DNA of 64,000 nucleotides, taken from the NCBI GenBank assembly GCA_963712815.1, contig CAVQJL010000008.1:806001-870000 (forward strand). Reading direction: 5' to 3'. How positions within the stretch are numbered: the first letter of the stretch is position 1; each line of letters begins with the position of its first letter. A program made the position numbers and the translations under genes. The notes beneath the pieces are model-generated. The model made no database searches. It was not told where the DNA came from and worked only from the letters and a program-made list of their open reading frames with translations. The stretch comes from RPQJ01 sp963712815 (GTDB lineage Bacteria; Pseudomonadota; Gammaproteobacteria; Steroidobacterales; Steroidobacteraceae). Of the stretch, positions 16,414 through 23,718 are shown piece after piece.

Positions 16414-17499
16414 TCACTTGAGCGCGTGCTCGAGCGCGATGACGCTCCACGCCGTGACGAGCGGCGGCTTGTCCTCCCACCACTTGTTGGAGTCCTTGTT
16501 GACCCAGGAGCCGTCCGGCTGCTGCAGGCTGACGAGCTTCTGCGCGAGCTCGTTGCGCCAGTTGCGCTTCTGGCCCTTGCCGTCGACGAACTCGTCCTCG
16601 CCGTAGGCGGCCATCACCTTGGCGAAGGCGTTGTAGTAGTAGAACAGGCCGTGCTTGGCGTTGGTGCCCGGGTTGACGTCGAGCGTGTAGTTGGCCGTCA
16701 TCCACTTGTAGGCCGCCTGCACGCGCGGGTCGTTCTTGTCCACGCCGGCGAACAGCAGGCTGATCAGGCCCGCGGCGGTCATGCCGCCGTACGAATTCGT
16801 GCCGTTCTCGAACTCCGGCGGGTTCCAGCCCGGCATGTAGACGAAGCCGCCGTCGTTGGCAGCGAACGGCTGATCGTTGCTCTCGCTGCGGTTCTGCGAG
16901 CGGTTCACGAACACCATCGCCTTCTCCCACACCGGGTCATTGGGGTCCGTCGCAGCGGCCTTGAGCCCTTCGAGCGCGATGTACAGATTCGACATGTCGG
17001 GGCGCTCGTCGCCGCCGTAGCCGAGGCCGCCGTAGTAGCGGTGGTCGGGCGAGTAGCCCTCGCCCTCGTCGATCTGGTGCCCGACGAGGTACTTGCGGCC
17101 TGCGGCGATCACCGGCTCGTATTTCGGGTTCTTCGTGGCCGCGAGCGCGTTCAGCACCACGGCCGTGTTGTAGCTGCGGTTCTGCAGCGACTCGCTGATC
17201 GAGCCGTCGTCGTTCGCCTTGCTGAGGATGTACTCGACCTGCCGCGTGATGAACGGGCCGTCGCCCTCGTTGTAGCCGCGATGCGCCTCGAGGAATGCGC
17301 GCAGCGAGAGCGCCGTGATGCCGACCGAGTTCATCACCGAGCCGTTCTCGACCTGCTGGCCGCGCAGGTAGTGCAGGCCGCCATCGACTGCACGACGCGC
17401 CTTTTCGCGCAGCTGCGGGTCCATCGCGTCGGTGGCGTGCGCCGCGGTCGTCGCGAGCATCAGGCCGGCTAGGGACGCCAGCAGGACTTTCTTCATCAT
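16414..17499 (-). CDS. Exported squalene-cyclase/prenyltransferase-repeat protein
   Basis: A 361-residue protein with a clear signal peptide (MMKKVLLASLAGLMLATTAAHA). The mature part consists of repeated alpha-hairpins with QQ-x2-DGSW-like turns (for example LVSLQQPDGSW near residue 325 and a WSVIALEHAL ending), the hallmark of the alpha-6/alpha-6 toroid seen in squalene-hopene cyclases and prenyltransferase beta subunits. The DxDD catalytic motif of squalene-hopene cyclases is not visible and the protein is half their length. Enzymatic terpene cyclisation is therefore doubtful; a periplasmic binding or processing role is as likely. ATGA coupling to the preceding gene. Confidence 0.85.
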   Translation of the reverse strand: MMKKVLLASLAGLMLATTAAHATDAMDPQLREKARRAVDGGLHYLRGQQVENGSVMNSVGITALSLRAFLEAHRGYNEGDGPFITRQVEYILSKANDDGSISESLQNRSYNTAVVLNALAATKNPKYEPVIAAGRKYLVGHQIDEGEGYSPDHRYYGGLGYGGDERPDMSNLYIALEGLKAAATDPNDPVWEKAMVFVNRSQNRSESNDQPFAANDGGFVYMPGWNPPEFENGTNSYGGMTAAGLISLLFAGVDKNDPRVQAAYKWMTANYTLDVNPGTNAKHGLFYYYNAFAKVMAAYGEDEFVDGKGQKRNWRNELAQKLVSLQQPDGSWVNKDSNKWWEDKPPLVTAWSVIALEHALK

Positions 17500-18242
17500 C
17501 GTCGGTGCTCCTCAATGATTGGGCTTCCGGTGGCACGGGCCGCCGCTTCCTTGCGCGTCCGGAGGACGGCGGAAACGAGCAGCAGGGAGGTCGCGAGCAG
17601 GCAGTAGACAGTGATCACGGGTGCGAGGCGCGGGTAGTCGAAGCGCAGCCCCGCGAGGTTGGAGTGCTGGTAGAACCACTGGTTTCGCAACAGGTCGTTG
17701 CCGGTCGCGACCGCGAGGTGCGTGAGCGGGCTCATGGCCACGGCGGCGTCGATGGCCTGCGGTCGACCTGCGCCCGCGAGTTCCGCGGCCGGTCCGAGCC
17801 ACAGCGGGGCGGCGCCGAGGGTCGCGAGCGCGGCGGTCGCGAGCCATGCGGCCGTCTCACGGGCGCTCCCGACCCGCTTCGACCGGACCGGCAGCAGCGA
17901 CTCGACGGTGGTGGCGAGGGCGTGGACGACGACCAGCACGAGGAACAGCACGGCGCAGGCGGCGGCCGCGCGGGGCAGCGAGACAAGTCCGGCACCGGAC
18001 AGCATCGCAGCGACGCCCGCGAGCACCGACGCCGCGAGCGACCATCCTGCGATCCGCAATGCAGTGAGCCCGGCCGTGTCGGCCCGTCCCGGCCAGAAGA
18101 GCGGCGCGAGCAGTCCGATCACCGCCGCCACGAGTACGATCCGTGCCGAGGACTGAAGGTCCGGGTCGCTCGCGCCCAGCGCAGCGAGCAGGAGCAGGGC
18201 GGTGGCGGCCAGCCCCGCGAGTCGGATCGCCAGCGGGGTCAT
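17496..18242 (-). CDS. Polytopic membrane protein, unknown
   Basis: A 248-residue protein with about six predicted membrane spans: four in the first 120 residues, one near 130-150, and one near 205-230. A soluble loop at about 150-205 contains many small polar residues and a DLLRNQWFYQHSNL segment. No family recognised. Starts at the ATG at 18242 overlapping the YdjY gene stop and ends overlapping the cyclase-fold gene start, so it is inside the operon and presumably acts with those two exported proteins. Confidence 0.7.
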   Translation of the reverse strand: MTPLAIRLAGLAATALLLLAALGASDPDLQSSARIVLVAAVIGLLAPLFWPGRADTAGLTALRIAGWSLAASVLAGVAAMLSGAGLVSLPRAAAACAVLFLVLVVVHALATTVESLLPVRSKRVGSARETAAWLATAALATLGAAPLWLGPAAELAGAGRPQAIDAAVAMSPLTHLAVATGNDLLRNQWFYQHSNLAGLRFDYPRLAPVITVYCLLATSLLLVSAVLRTRKEAAARATGSPIIEEHRR

Positions 18243-19024
18243 GGGCTCGCCGGCTTCGCCCTGTCGCGTGGCAGTTGCACGATGAGCTCGACCGGCGCGC
18301 CCACCGGTGGCAGCAGCGCCGCGTTGCCGCTCACCGAGCCGTAGGCGCCGATGCCGAGCCCTGCGACGGACTCGATGATGCTGTTGGCGTCGTGCACGAA
18401 GCCGATCAGCGTGCCGGTGATGTCGGCCGCGAACTGTCCGTCGGGCGGCATGGCCAGCGAGCCGGTGTAGACCCACTCGACGGTCTCGGGCCGGACGTCG
18501 CCCTTGGGATCCAGCAGCGCCTCGGCGGCGGAGATCTCGCGACGCTTGTTGCCGTCCTGCCACGCGATGCTCACCAGCACCTTCGGTCCGACCAGCGGCG
18601 CCTCGCTGAACTGGTAGAAGGGCCCCTGCCGCGGATCGCGTTCGAGGCCGAGCAGGATGCAGGCGAGGTTGAACTCGCTGCCGGTGGCGTCCACCTCGAG
18701 CAGCGTTTCATAGTCCTTCATGCCCTTCGGCGTGGTCGCGAGGTACTCGAGGGGCCGGTCGAGCACCAGCACGCGACCGGGCAAGGTGAAGCGGCCGGCT
18801 TTCCTGTCCACGACGATGCGCCCGATCTGGTAGCGATCCTTGCCGAGCGGCTTGAGTTCGCCGACCGGCGGCGGGCGACCGGTGGCGAACGGCTGGGGCG
18901 GGGCCGCGTCGGTCGGGGCCGGGGATCGCGCGGGCGACTCGGCAGTGGACTGGGCGAACGCGTCCGCAGCGAGTACGAGCAGGCCGCACACGACAGTCGC
19001 GGCGACCGACACCCGCAGGCTCAC
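18239..19024 (-). CDS. YdjY-domain exported protein
   Basis: A 261-residue protein starting at a GTG that overlaps the preceding stop (GTGA). It has a signal peptide to about residue 25, then a Pro/Ala-rich stretch. From about residue 65 it shows the YdjY pattern: IVVDRKAGRFTLPGRV, RPLEYLATTPKGMKDYETLLEVDA, NLACILLGL, and later WVYTGS, GQFAADITGTLIGFVHD. YdjY domains are poorly characterised periplasmic modules often next to iron-sulfur or redox genes. Its pairing with a radical SAM protein in this operon is consistent with that trend but gives no substrate. Confidence 0.85.
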   Translation of the reverse strand: MSLRVSVAATVVCGLLVLAADAFAQSTAESPARSPAPTDAAPPQPFATGRPPPVGELKPLGKDRYQIGRIVVDRKAGRFTLPGRVLVLDRPLEYLATTPKGMKDYETLLEVDATGSEFNLACILLGLERDPRQGPFYQFSEAPLVGPKVLVSIAWQDGNKRREISAAEALLDPKGDVRPETVEWVYTGSLAMPPDGQFAADITGTLIGFVHDANSIIESVAGLGIGAYGSVSGNAALLPPVGAPVELIVQLPRDRAKPASP

Positions 19025-20046
19025 GGCTTGACCCCCGTCACCACCCGATGCGGCATCGGCGGCGGCAACGGCGTGGTCCTGAGTTCGACGAAGCCGCAGT
19101 CGGACATCCAGCGCCGCACGTCGGCATCGGCGTGCACGCCGCCGTCAGGCGCGGTGAGCATCATGTTGAGCCCAAACATGGCGGCGAACGCGGGTTGCGT
19201 CCCGCCCTCGTCCGTGAACACGTCGCTCACGGCGAGCAACCCGCCCGGTTCGAGGCAACGCCAGGCCCGCTCGATGAGGCCCTGGCAGGTGCGCGCCGTC
19301 TCGCGGTGGAACATGCCGGACATCAGCACGGCGTCACGTCCGCTGCCGAAGTCGGCGGTGTGGTAGTCGCCGTCGCGCAGCGTGACGCGGTCCGACGCGC
19401 CGGCCGCGGCGACGATCTCGCGCGCCACCGCGGCGACGCCCGGCAGCTCGAGCACTTCCGAGTGCAGCCCTGGGAACCTGCCCGTCAGCAGGATCGAGTA
19501 GGTGCCAGGCCCGCCGCCCACGTCGAGCAGCCTGCGGCGCCCGTCGAGGTCGAGGATCTCGACCAGCGCGCGGGCGATGCCGAGGGCACGTCCGTGCATC
19601 GAGTGCACGAACGTGCGGGTCTTCTCCGGGTCGTCGCCGAGGTAGGTTTCCGCCGGCATGGCCGGCTGGCCCGAGCGCAGCGCCTGTTCGAGCTGGCCCC
19701 AGGTGCCGTAGAGCTGGTCGCTGTAACGCATTGCGCCGCCGAGGTAGGCGGGGCTCTGCGAGACCAGGAACGCGGCGGCCGCCGGCGAGTTGCCGAAGCG
19801 GCCCTCCTGCTCCTGCAGCAGGCCGAGGCCGGCACAGGCGCGCAGGAACAGGGCCGCGGCGCGCGGGTCGAGATGCAGCGCGTCGGCGATTTCGTCGGCG
19901 GAGCGCGGGCCGCTGGCGAGCACGTCGAACACGCGCAGGCGGTTCGCGGTGAGCAGCGTCTGGCTGTCCCAGTAGGCGGTGCTCAGGCGAACCAGCGCGG
20001 TGGGGTCGGGCCGGCCCGCGGTCCCGGGTGGGTTCGCTGCGCTCAT
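19021..20046 (-). CDS. O-methyltransferase-like SAM-dependent methyltransferase
   Basis: A 341-residue protein of the plant-type/acetylserotonin O-methyltransferase family. An N-terminal winged-helix dimerisation domain (about 1-110) is followed by the SAM-binding motif LLDVGGGPGTYS near residue 178 and an acidic ELPGV beta-2 end near 205. The catalytic His of many O-methyltransferases is plausibly in the GMFHRE segment near 255. Similar proteins methylate phenols, polyketides or pigments. It is coupled to the radical SAM gene by an ATGA overlap, suggesting sequential action on one product. Confidence 0.85.
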   Translation of the reverse strand: MSAANPPGTAGRPDPTALVRLSTAYWDSQTLLTANRLRVFDVLASGPRSADEIADALHLDPRAAALFLRACAGLGLLQEQEGRFGNSPAAAAFLVSQSPAYLGGAMRYSDQLYGTWGQLEQALRSGQPAMPAETYLGDDPEKTRTFVHSMHGRALGIARALVEILDLDGRRRLLDVGGGPGTYSILLTGRFPGLHSEVLELPGVAAVAREIVAAAGASDRVTLRDGDYHTADFGSGRDAVLMSGMFHRETARTCQGLIERAWRCLEPGGLLAVSDVFTDEGGTQPAFAAMFGLNMMLTAPDGGVHADADVRRWMSDCGFVELRTTPLPPPMPHRVVTGVKP

Positions 20047-21278
20047 GCAGCGGCCCCGCTCAGGCGGTCCATGTCGCATTCGAGCTGCATGTAGGCGCAG
20101 CGGTGACACATGAAGCCCGGATCCACCTCGAGCCCGTGGCGCTTGCGCACGTCGCGGTAACCGGAAACCAGGGTCTCGAAGTAGTGGCGGATGTTCGAGT
20201 GATAGTCGGAACGATCGCGCCCGCCGACGGGCCACACCAGCGAGTAGATCGGAATGATGCCGCGACGGCAGAGGTCCTCGGCGCCCTCGAGCGCCGTGCG
20301 CGCGGCCGACTCCCAGTCGAGACCGTGCTCCGGCTCGAGCTCGATGCCCGCGACCATGGCCGAATACACGTGGCCGCGGCCCCACAGTCGCACGGCCGTC
20401 TCGAGCGCCGCGATCCAGCGCGCGTACCCCACGTAGCGGTTCTTGCCGGGGCAGATCTTCGCGAACAACGGCTCCGACCACATCTCGAGGTTGAAGCAGA
20501 CGTTCTCCACCAGGCCCTCGGCGTGGAACTGCTCTATCTGGTCGTCGGGCAGGGCGCCCGAGCCGAGGCTGACCGGAATGCCGCGGGAATTCGCCTGCTT
20601 CACGAAGCGCGCGAGCTGCAGGAAGCGCTCGCCTTCCTTGCGCCAGTCGGTGAGCGAGCCGCCGACGAGATAGACGTGGCGGATCTCCGCCTGGCTGGTC
20701 ACGGCACCGAGTGCTTCGCTCATGCGATCGAGCGTCGGCTGCGGGATCCCCACCTGCCCGGTCTTCTGGCCGAGGTGCGCGGTGCGCTCGTCGGGCGCAC
20801 CGTAGGCGCAGAACGTGCAGCGCATCGAGCTGCCGTCGTGCTTGTGAAGGAAGTACTCGCAGCCCGGCGCCACGTTGATCACCAGCATGTCCCCGTGGGT
20901 CGTCACGCCGGCCTGCGCGAACGGCATGCCATCCACGGTCTTCTGAGTCATCCACGGACGCAGCGGCTCGAACTCGACCGGCACGCTGCGACCGTCACGA
21001 TCGTCGATGAGCCGATAGCCCTGCTCGCGATCTCCCTCGACGTGCCAGGGCGAGTCGCCGCTGCCGAGGATGCGTATCTCCGTGCCGTCGCCGAGGTTGA
21101 TCAGGTAGGGGATCGTCGCCGTCCCCTTGCCGGTGGGGTCGTGTTCGCCGGGCTTGAACCGGTACGGATAGAAATTCGGCATGGAGTGCAGCGCCGCGCG
21201 ACCCAGGGCCTCCGAATAACGGATGCCCTCGCACATGACCTGGACCTTGAACGCCGGCGAGCCGGATACAGCCTTCAT
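20043..21278 (-). CDS. Radical SAM protein with atypical cluster motif
   Basis: A 411-residue protein, first gene of the operon. Three cysteines at about 140, 154 and 157 fit a CX13CX2C arrangement rather than the usual CX3CX2C; the residues after the CX2C pair (AYG) are typical of radical SAM proteins. Later features fit the partial TIM barrel: VYLVGGSLTD near 210, LGSGALPDDQI near 245 and ENVCFNLEMWSE near 262. Near the C-terminus C391, C394 and C401 could bind an auxiliary cluster. The reaction is unknown. The neighbouring methyltransferase and exported cyclase-fold protein suggest modification of a small molecule or peptide. Confidence 0.82.
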   Translation of the reverse strand: MKAVSGSPAFKVQVMCEGIRYSEALGRAALHSMPNFYPYRFKPGEHDPTGKGTATIPYLINLGDGTEIRILGSGDSPWHVEGDREQGYRLIDDRDGRSVPVEFEPLRPWMTQKTVDGMPFAQAGVTTHGDMLVINVAPGCEYFLHKHDGSSMRCTFCAYGAPDERTAHLGQKTGQVGIPQPTLDRMSEALGAVTSQAEIRHVYLVGGSLTDWRKEGERFLQLARFVKQANSRGIPVSLGSGALPDDQIEQFHAEGLVENVCFNLEMWSEPLFAKICPGKNRYVGYARWIAALETAVRLWGRGHVYSAMVAGIELEPEHGLDWESAARTALEGAEDLCRRGIIPIYSLVWPVGGRDRSDYHSNIRHYFETLVSGYRDVRKRHGLEVDPGFMCHRCAYMQLECDMDRLSGAAA

Positions 21279-21347
21279 TGCGATGGATTCCCCGTCTGCC
21301 TCGAACTGCTATGGTGTCCGTACGACCGCCCGTGTGTGCACAGGATC

Positions 21348-21953
21348 ATGCGCCGCGCAGCCCGCTCCGTACTTATTATTACCGCAGCCCTGTGTATTCC
21401 GCTCGCGCCGTTTTTCATAATCGGCGAGCTTCCTGGCGAGCAGTGGCTGTCGGCGACGGACGGTCGTGCCGCGGTGTTCGCGCTGGCGGGGGCCGGGCTC
21501 CTCGCCGTTGACGCGCTGCTGCCGATTCCCTCGAGCATCGTCGGCACCATGCTCGGTGCACGGCTCGGATTCCCGGCCGGGTTTCTGGCGGCCTTCGTCG
21601 GCATGATGACTGGGCAGGTGCTTGCCTACTCGGCGAGTCGCTGGCTGCTGCGCAACCGCGAGCAGGCCTTGCCGGATGCACCCACGCTGGTCGCGGTGTT
21701 CCTGAGCCGGCCGGTGCCGGTGCTGGCAGAGGCCGTCGCCATCGCCGCGGGCGCGGCCCGCGTGAGCTGGCCGCAGTTCCTGCTCGCCTGCGGCGCGGGC
21801 AATGCAATTTACGCGGGCGCGCTGGCCCTGAATGGCGCCGCGCTCGTCCCCGAAGCGCCGCTGGGCCCGGGCCTCGTGCTGCCGATGCTGCTGCCGGCGG
21901 GCGCGTGGTTGATCTGGCGCGCGCTGCGCCGCAAACCCCTGGACGGAGGCTGA
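21348..21953 (+). CDS. VTT-domain membrane protein (TVP38/TMEM64 type)
   Basis: A 201-residue membrane protein with about five hydrophobic segments. The core fits the VTT (SNARE-associated/DedA-like) pattern: LLPIPSSIVGTMLGARLGFPAG near residue 60, a following GMMTGQVLAY helix, and LSRPVPVLAEAVAIAAGAARVS near 118. Such proteins are thought to be lipid scramblases or transporters in the inner membrane. The open frame continues far upstream but that part is antisense to the radical SAM gene. ATG at 21348 chosen; divergent from the 12-gene operon with 69 bp between starts. Confidence 0.8.
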   Translation: MRRAARSVLIITAALCIPLAPFFIIGELPGEQWLSATDGRAAVFALAGAGLLAVDALLPIPSSIVGTMLGARLGFPAGFLAAFVGMMTGQVLAYSASRWLLRNREQALPDAPTLVAVFLSRPVPVLAEAVAIAAGAARVSWPQFLLACGAGNAIYAGALALNGAALVPEAPLGPGLVLPMLLPAGAWLIWRALRRKPLDGG

Positions 21954-21955
21954 CC

Positions 21956-22225
21956 ATGCTGTTCCTGCTGACCAACCGCACCCACAAGACCCTCACGCCC
22001 GAGCAGTACGGCCACCTCGCCCAGCTCGCCCGGCAGTTCTACGCCGCGGTGCCCCCGGGCGTGACGATCCGCGGCGAGTGGGCCGCGGTGGACCAGTCGC
22101 GCAACTACACGCTGCTCGAAGCGCCCGACATCGAGACCGTAGAACGCATGCAGGCGCCATTCGTGCCGTACGTGGACATGGAAATCGTGCCCGTGGTGGC
22201 GTTCTCGGGCTGGACGGCGAGCTGA
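21956..22225 (+). CDS. DUF3303-like small protein
   Basis: An 89-residue protein with GGAGG about 6 nt before its ATG and 2 bp after the VTT stop, so co-transcribed with it. The pattern MLFLLTNRTH, then PPGVTIRGEWAAVD and YTLLEAPDIETVERM is that of DUF3303/dimeric alpha-beta barrel proteins. These small ferredoxin-fold proteins often dimerise; function unknown. Confidence 0.75.
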   Translation: MLFLLTNRTHKTLTPEQYGHLAQLARQFYAAVPPGVTIRGEWAAVDQSRNYTLLEAPDIETVERMQAPFVPYVDMEIVPVVAFSGWTAS

Positions 22226-22229
22226 AGCT

Positions 22230-22886
22230 TCAGGGCTGCGCGGCCGTCAGGTAGACGCGGGACTCGTCGCCTGCGGCGCTCGTGACGTTGAGCCGCGGCG
22301 TCTCGTTGTTCTGGAAAGACTGCTCGATCAGGCGGATCGCCTGGTCCGCCGAGCGGACCGGCTGCTCGTTGACCATGACGACGCGCGAATCGCCCGGCAG
22401 GTTGATGATCGGCGCCAGCCGTCGCCCGACCTCCGCCGCCGGGTCCCGCCGCGCTTTCGAGGACGGCAGCGCCGCCGACTTCGCCGTCGGCTTCGAAGGC
22501 TGCGCCAGGGCGGCGCTGAAGGCCTCCGTGTCCAGGCTGCGGACCTGGATGCGGTCGTTGTCCGTCTGTTCCTGCACGACGCCGAGCGCCACCGGTACCT
22601 GCGCCGGGGCGTCGGTGCCGTCGAGATTCAGTTCGATCGTGCGTCCCGCGCGCTGGATGCGCAGCCGGCTGGCGTCGACGAGCACGATGCGTCCACCGTC
22701 GTCGAGGGTGCTGCCCTGGCGGACCAGCTGCTGGTCGCCGCCAGGCAGTTCCAGGATGGCCATGTAGTCCGGACCCACGGCCAGAACGCCGGCCAGCCGG
22801 TAACCGTTGCCGGTAGCCGCCGTCGCCAACGAGGAGCTGAGCAGGGCGGCAGTGAGCAGCCAGGCGCGGGCGCGAAGCAGGCGCAT
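22230..22886 (-). CDS. GspC-like periplasmic protein
   Basis: A 218-residue protein with signal peptide (about 1-23). Residues 25-90 follow the homology-region pattern of type II secretion GspC: YRLAGVLAVGPDYMAILELPGG followed by QLVRQGSTLDDGGRIVLVDASRLRIQRAGR. The C-terminal part (about 150-218) looks like a truncated PDZ or SdrC-like domain. No other type II secretion genes are present, so it may be an orphan that reuses this module. It starts with AGGAG, 22 nt downstream of a terminator-like hairpin of the preceding PEP-CTERM gene; no room remains for an independent promoter after that hairpin. Confidence 0.65.
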   Translation of the reverse strand: MRLLRARAWLLTAALLSSSLATAATGNGYRLAGVLAVGPDYMAILELPGGDQQLVRQGSTLDDGGRIVLVDASRLRIQRAGRTIELNLDGTDAPAQVPVALGVVQEQTDNDRIQVRSLDTEAFSAALAQPSKPTAKSAALPSSKARRDPAAEVGRRLAPIINLPGDSRVVMVNEQPVRSADQAIRLIEQSFQNNETPRLNVTSAAGDESRVYLTAAQP

Positions 22887-22907
22887 GGACGTCGTAACTC
22901 CTGGATC

Positions 22908-22940
22908 AAAAACAGGGGCGGTCCTTGCGGACCACCCCTG
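22908..22940 (-). terminator. Rho-independent terminator after the cohesin-like PEP-CTERM gene
   Basis: An inverted repeat pairs 22913-22924 with 22929-22940 around a four-base TTGC loop, with one mismatch. On the minus strand it is followed by five T residues (22912-22908). This is a classic intrinsic terminator for the gene ending at 23010. The GspC-like gene begins only 22 nt further on, so it may be expressed by read-through. Confidence 0.85.
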
Positions 22941-23009
22941 GAGTTGAGTTACCCGCGATCATGCGCGCGAGGCAATCGTGCGCCATGACCGCGACGGCGG
23001 TCGGCTCGA

Positions 23010-23594
23010 TCAGGCGGCGCGACGCCGACGGACCGCAAGGCCCAGCAGGCCGAGGCCAAGCAACGCCAGCGAACCCGGCTCCGGCACGCCCTTCGGCGGA
23101 TAGCACTGCACGTTGTCGGCGCACTTCACATCGTTGGCGAGGCCCCAGTTCACGAGGCTGATCACCGGCACGCCGTCGGCAGCGGCCGAGAAGCCCAGCG
23201 TTGCCAGCGTGAAGGTCGGGCCGCAGACGTCACCCGGGCACTGCAGAGCGCGGATGTCCGCATCGCTCAGCAACGACACCAGGAAGGCATCCGTGAGCCC
23301 GTCTTCGAAGAACGCATCGAAGATCGAGTCTTCGGCGCCGCCGAGGGTATCGACGTTGAACGTGATGAACGAGTTGCTCAGCAGCGCCGAGTCGAACGCC
23401 ACGTCGATGTCCCACGCGGTGATGATCTCGTCGACGATGCCCGTCACCACGATGTCGACGGTGAAAGCTTCACCCGCCGTGACCGCCGCAGGGGTTCCCT
23501 GGACTCCGACGCTGATCGCCTGTGCGGGCTGTGCCCCCACCAGCATCAGGCCACCTGCAAGGCCCACACAGACATTGAAAATTGCGCGTCTCAT
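23010..23594 (-). CDS. Cohesin-like PEP-CTERM sorted protein
   Basis: A 194-residue exported protein. ATG at 23594 has a GAGGA site upstream and gives a normal signal peptide ending QPAQA. Residues 27-150 form a cohesin-like beta-sandwich: VGVQGTPAAVTAGEAFTVDIVVTG, then AWDIDVAFDSALL. The C-terminus is a PEP-CTERM sorting signal: VPEPGS, a hydrophobic span, and RRRRAA. PEP-CTERM proteins are cut by an exosortase and anchored or released at the surface; no exosortase gene is in this window. Cohesin folds bind dockerins, and the gene directly upstream encodes a dockerin-like protein. Confidence 0.85.
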   Translation of the reverse strand: MRRAIFNVCVGLAGGLMLVGAQPAQAISVGVQGTPAAVTAGEAFTVDIVVTGIVDEIITAWDIDVAFDSALLSNSFITFNVDTLGGAEDSIFDAFFEDGLTDAFLVSLLSDADIRALQCPGDVCGPTFTLATLGFSAAADGVPVISLVNWGLANDVKCADNVQCYPPKGVPEPGSLALLGLGLLGLAVRRRRAA

Positions 23595-23673
23595 GATCTT
23601 GATCCTCGTTGTCCGATTCCGGTCGTCCCAAAATTGCCTTCGAACCGTCATCCCGTGCTTCGGCCCCGGGGTT

Positions 23674-23707
23674 CGTGGCGGGCCGGCGTCATTGCCGGCC
23701 CGCCACG
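23674..23707 (-). terminator. Long GC-rich hairpin between dockerin and cohesin genes
   Basis: A perfect 14-bp inverted repeat (23674-23687 with 23694-23707) around a six-base loop. It lies 11 bp beyond the stop of the dockerin gene on the minus strand. There is no T-tract, so it may be a terminator of the GC-rich type, or an mRNA-stabilising structure that gives the two genes different transcript levels. Confidence 0.55.
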
Positions 23708-23718
23708 CGGGTTCGTCC

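Noticed and set aside
22960..22990. Sigma-54-like sequence on the minus strand near the end of the PEP-CTERM gene
   Set aside because: The GG-to-GC distance is one base too short (TGGCGCACGATTGCC), which usually abolishes sigma-54 recognition.
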